29,672 nucleotides of DNA from Coptodactyla brooksi (lineage: Eukaryota; Arthropoda; Insecta; Coleoptera; Scarabaeidae): contig JAWQRM010000126.1 of the NCBI GenBank assembly GCA_033557675.1, forward strand, positions 1 through 29,672, read 5' to 3'. Shown here piece by piece: positions 27,061 to 29,672 of this stretch. The notes beneath the pieces were generated by a model. It ran no database searches. It worked only from the letters and a program-made list of their open reading frames with translations, and was not told where the DNA came from. Made by a program: the position numbers and the translations under genes. Every line of letters begins with the position of its first letter. Position 1 is the first letter of the stretch.

Positions 27061-27864
27061 ATGGAAAATTGTTTGACAAGCCTGTAAGCTTGGCACATTT
27101 TTAAAACAATAATTTTCGACTTGTTTTTATAATTTTTCGGGTTGTTTTGCAGTTTTTTTCGGTGATCTGGTTCTGCTAGTGTCCAACAGAGGGCTTTGTT
27201 TTTATAAGACCGCAATTGGCTCTAAAAAATTAACTGATTTAATTTACGTTTACTTGTTGTAACTTCATAGGATTCATTTAGATATCTGTTTGTGTGCATA
27301 CTTCACAATCGTTTTTACTTTGCACACCTGAGTGATATTCCCATAATTTAGTATTCGATTTGAGATTTTCTCTTCTCCTTAGGCCCCTTTTAAGTTTGGC
27401 AGTTTCTATTTCCGATTGTAAGGCTAAATAAGTGGGGAGCGCTGGCACTTCCTTTTTGTCCCGTAGCTCTTAAAGAGAAGAGTTGACGGAGCGCCAATGT
27501 GAGATTTCTGTGGCGTGGATTTTTCACCAAATAAGATTACTGGGCTAGTTGGAGGACATTATAATGGATTACAGGTTGTCATCCACACATTTTGAGACGT
27601 TTTGCTCTGATTAGTTGGATTGTATTAGATGGGCTACGTCTTTGCGGTGAAACCGGATTTAATCCACATTTTTTCGATCATCTTGAAACCGTTTAACATC
27701 TCCAGGTGAGTTTCAACTCTCTTTTGTGCCCTTTGCGGGGCTGGAAAGGGTATTTTTGAAGTTAAAGGTTGTTTTGTTTGTCACGTTTTTTAGGTTTTTA
27801 CCTATATCGTGCCACAATTTATGTAAGGTTATTTATTGCAATCGCACGTGAAGCGATTGAGTAT
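27061..27864. other. No recognisable gene
   Basis: This is AT-rich, with a slightly GC-richer part at 27400-27720. CAG|GTGAGT at 27703-27711 is a perfect splice-donor string but has no supported exon. The minus frame 27003-27215 is partly mariner-like at its end and otherwise unassigned. Confidence 0.45.
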
Positions 27865-27894
27865 CGTTTGGTACGCTGGTTGGCGTACCAAACG
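27865..27894. repeat. 12-bp perfect hairpin at the edge of a mariner fragment
   Basis: CGTTTGGTACGC (27865-27876) and GCGTACCAAACG (27883-27894) pair perfectly around a six-base loop TGGTTG. It immediately precedes the mariner fragment at 27902. Confidence 0.75.
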
Positions 27895-27901
27895 ACAAGT
27901 T

Positions 27902-28129
27902 AAGAAGTTTGACATTTGGGTACCACACGAATTAACAGTGAAAATCTTAATGGACCGAATTTTCATCTGCAAACCGCTGCTGAAACGAAACGAAATCGAG
28001 CCATTCTAGAAGAGATTGATAACGGGCGATGAAAAATGGATCGCATACGACAATAAGGTGCGAAAAAGATCGTGGTCCAAGAAGGATGAAGCTGCACAAA
28101 CGGTGCCAAAGCGTAGATTGACACTTTGA
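27902..28129 (+). pseudogene. mariner transposase middle fragment
   Basis: The frame reads KKFDIWVPHELTVKILMDRI, then FICKPLLKRNEIEPF, a stop, KRLITGDEKWIAYDNKVRKR, then SWSKKDEAAQTVPKRRLTL to a stop at 28127. WVPHEL is the linker between the DNA-binding and catalytic domains, and TGDEKW carries the first catalytic Asp, intact here. One internal stop and the missing N- and C-terminal parts make it non-functional. It has a better-preserved first Asp block than the two palindrome-arm copies, so it is probably a separate insertion. Confidence 0.85.
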
Positions 28130-28134
28130 GCACC

Positions 28135-28193
28135 AAAAGAGAGCGCTTGAGAGCCTTTGGTTCTCAAGTGTTTTGTATCCAAATCTCTCTTTT
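28135..28193. repeat. Imperfect long hairpin
   Basis: CTTGAGAGCC (28146-28155) pairs with GGTTCTCAAG (28159-28168) around TTT with one G-T wobble. AAAAGAGAG (28135-28143) can pair with CTCTCTTTT (28185-28193) outside it, leaving a one-sided internal loop. It follows the mariner stop by six bases. Confidence 0.5.
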
Positions 28194-28580
28194 TATACTT
28201 ATATAAACATTTTAGACGGCTATGAAACTAACAAATTGAGACGCACTGTTATCTTTCCATATTTAGAGAAATAAATGTCACTGCATATTGTGTGTCCCTG
28301 AAAACCTCACATCGCGCGTTGGGTTTTATATTAAAATGTTGATCGCCCTATTATTGTGTTTCTTAAATCCAGTTGTGATATTATTGATTATTTTGTCAGG
28401 TATATTGTGTTACATAAATTACGGCTTAATTTTATTATTTTACTATTATTGTATTTTACGTAATTTTATTTATTTACAATAAATGTACTCGTTTCCTTTG
28501 GAAAAGTGGTCTTTCGTTGATTCCTTCGTGCATTTTGAATTTTGAAAAATTGATTGAACTCCACGAGTAGATTTCATAGT
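28194..28580. other. No recognisable gene
   Basis: The plus frame 28288-28482 is a hydrophobic, AT-driven chance frame. Nothing else is visible. Confidence 0.5.
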
Positions 28581-28706
28581 AATTAAAATTCGTGGCGCCG
28601 TAGTTAAGTTAATTAACAGTTTGTTAATTGGGCTCTGCCCTTCTCCACTGTAGCGAAATGGCCTGGGAAGTCTACGGGAGTTCGTGCTTGGAAGATCGAT
28701 TAAGGG
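28581..28706 (+). repeat. Dispersed repeat, copy 2
   Basis: Plus-strand match to the minus strand of 4877-4988. It includes ATTAAAATTCGTGGCG, GGGCTCTGCC, the identical CTTCTCCACTGTAGCG (28640-28655), GGCCTGGGAAG, GGAGTTCG and TTGGAAGAT. The two copies sit about 24 kb apart in inverted orientation. No coding capacity is seen. Confidence 0.65.
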
Positions 28707-29073
28707 GGTAAGTTGTTTGTTCTAGTGTTTGAAATTTCGTGGAGGCGCGATAGCTTGAATAAACAAATTTCACAATGTTTTTCTTTCTTTCAATGATTTA
28801 TGAATTGTCACCTTCAAATGCGTTACAGGATGGCTTAATAGGATTAGTGTTACCATCTATTACGAAAAACGCTACGAACTTTTTCTGTGACCCTTTAGTA
28901 GTACAGAGAGAGCGTAATGGTTGAACGTATTTGGCAAGTTTGACAGCTCAGCAATATTGGTGGCGGATATATTACGTGACTAACTTCATTAAATTAAGTG
29001 GCGTAACTTAAATTTGCTTGAAAACTGTAAATAGGATAAAGGCCCTATCAATATAATTGGCAGGTGAGACTAC
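28707..29073. other. No recognisable gene
   Basis: No supported frame. The last part may be upstream sequence of the retrotransposon fragment that begins by 29074. Confidence 0.45.
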
Positions 29074-29346
29074 ATGATGCTAATGGACCAGGAACTAAGA
29101 TATGTGATGAAACGTGAAAATATCATAGCATTTATTAAGAAACAGAGACTTGGATGGATTAAAGGAGTGATTAGAAGGAATCCGGATGAAAACGTAAGAA
29201 AATTATATGACTGGAGGCTGACAGAAGACAAACCCAGAGGCAGACAGAAGACTAGATGGGCAGCCCAGGTACACAACGGTATCAGATCTCACGGGATACA
29301 AGACTGGAGGAGATTGACTAGAGACAAAGGGGATCGGAGAAGATAA
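29074..29346 (+). pseudogene. Non-LTR retrotransposon reverse-transcriptase C-terminus
   Basis: The 90-residue frame contains MDQELRYVMKRENIIAFIKK and then QRLGWIKGVIRRNPDE, PRGRQKTRWAAQV and GIQDWRRLTRDKGDRRR. This is the well-known tail of many animal LINE proteins, which follow the pattern LRW.GH..RM, GRRP.GRP..RW, W...A.DR..WR. The reverse-transcriptase core is missing on the 5' side. The frame itself is open to its natural-looking end, so this is a 5'-truncated insertion. No clear poly(A) or microsatellite tail is visible directly after it. Confidence 0.65.
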
Positions 29347-29672
29347 ATTGAGGAATTTGATAGCAACCAGACATTACAATGACTCTCGTTCCAATGAAAT
29401 GTATAGCCTTATTATTGTCAATATAATTTTTTGTGCTGTTGAATATTGATAAATATGCATTTTTATAATATAATAAATTCAAAGTTACAAAAACATTGCA
29501 GTGTGAAATATTGCTTAAAACAAGTTAACCCTTGCGCGACGGTTTTCGAATAGGCAAGTTATAATTAAATTTTGAATTATTTTTAGCAGTCTTTAAAAAA
29601 ATGTTTTGAACTCAATGTAATTAATTTATTATTTCAATAAATATAAAACAACTTCGTATAAGAATAACAAAA
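29347..29672. other. No recognisable gene
   Basis: AT-rich end of the window. GTTAACCCTTGCGCGACGG (29525 region) has the look of a TTAA-flanked DNA-transposon end, but no partner end is present. Confidence 0.45.

Noticed and set aside
27703..27711. Perfect splice-donor string CAGGTGAGT
   Set aside because: No open frame, acceptor or conserved exon could be tied to it. A nine-base match occurs by chance at this scale.
28288..28482. Hydrophobic 64-codon frame resembling a membrane peptide
   Set aside because: Its Leu/Ile/Tyr content follows from TTA/ATT/TAT-rich DNA, and no other evidence supports it.

Overview
The window looks like about 30 kb of an AT-rich, intron-bearing arthropod (most likely insect) nuclear genome. 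There are no operons, no Shine-Dalgarno-spaced gene runs and no long intact ORFs. Almost everything recognisable is the debris of eukaryotic transposable elements: Penelope-like elements (PLEs) with GIY-YIG endonuclease and hammerhead-like ribozyme motifs, hAT elements, mariners, another DDE transposon and non-LTR retrotransposon tails. The one credible host-gene piece is a GC-rich coding exon at 24.7-25.1 kb with consensus splice sites.

Layout. 0-5.7 kb: no recognisable gene; small palindromes, a tRNA-like (SINE-like) stretch, one copy of a short terminal-inverted-repeat (TIR) element and one copy of a dispersed repeat. 5.75-6.37 kb: the 3' end of a PLE (GIY-YIG tail, then a promoter-like pseudo-LTR, then a hammerhead-like motif). 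7.07-7.73 kb: fold-back repeats and a head-to-head pair of PLE hammerhead 5' halves. 7.78-9.10 kb: a nearly full-length N-terminal part of a ZBED5-like hAT transposase (minus strand, broken); a second, more degraded copy lies at 10.26-10.67 kb.

11.0-17.4 kb is one large imperfect palindrome. Its left arm is 11008-13030, a roughly 260-bp centre carries a hammerhead-like motif, and its right arm is 13291-14013 plus 16047-17395. The right arm is split by a 2.0-kb PLE (14014-16036) flanked by the 10-bp direct repeat CCGTTCTTTA. That PLE is itself an inverted duplication of its own 3' end. Each palindrome arm carries a mariner transposase remnant.

18.4-21.7 kb: a DDE transposon fragment, a PLE reverse-transcriptase N-terminal remnant, a second TIR-element copy and a hammerhead-like remnant. 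22.1-24.4 kb: a tRNA-like fragment, a non-LTR 3' tail, and a nested insertion in which a 1.3-kb hAT element (8-bp target duplication GTCGTATA) sits inside the TIR element; two other copies of the host element in this window act as empty sites. 24.4-25.1 kb: the candidate host gene with a short 181-nt intron in its 5' leader, a spliced upstream ORF and a 105-codon coding exon ending in phase 0. 26.7-29.4 kb: a well-formed PLE hammerhead-like motif, two mariner fragments, the second copy of the dispersed repeat, and a non-LTR retrotransposon C-terminus.

The strongest theme is the repeated appearance of CUGANGA / stem II / GAAA hammerhead-like cores in PLE ends, in several sequence variants, all with one extra nucleotide between the CUGANGA box and stem II. 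No element here appears capable of encoding a working transposition protein. All identity estimates were made by eye; no searches were run.
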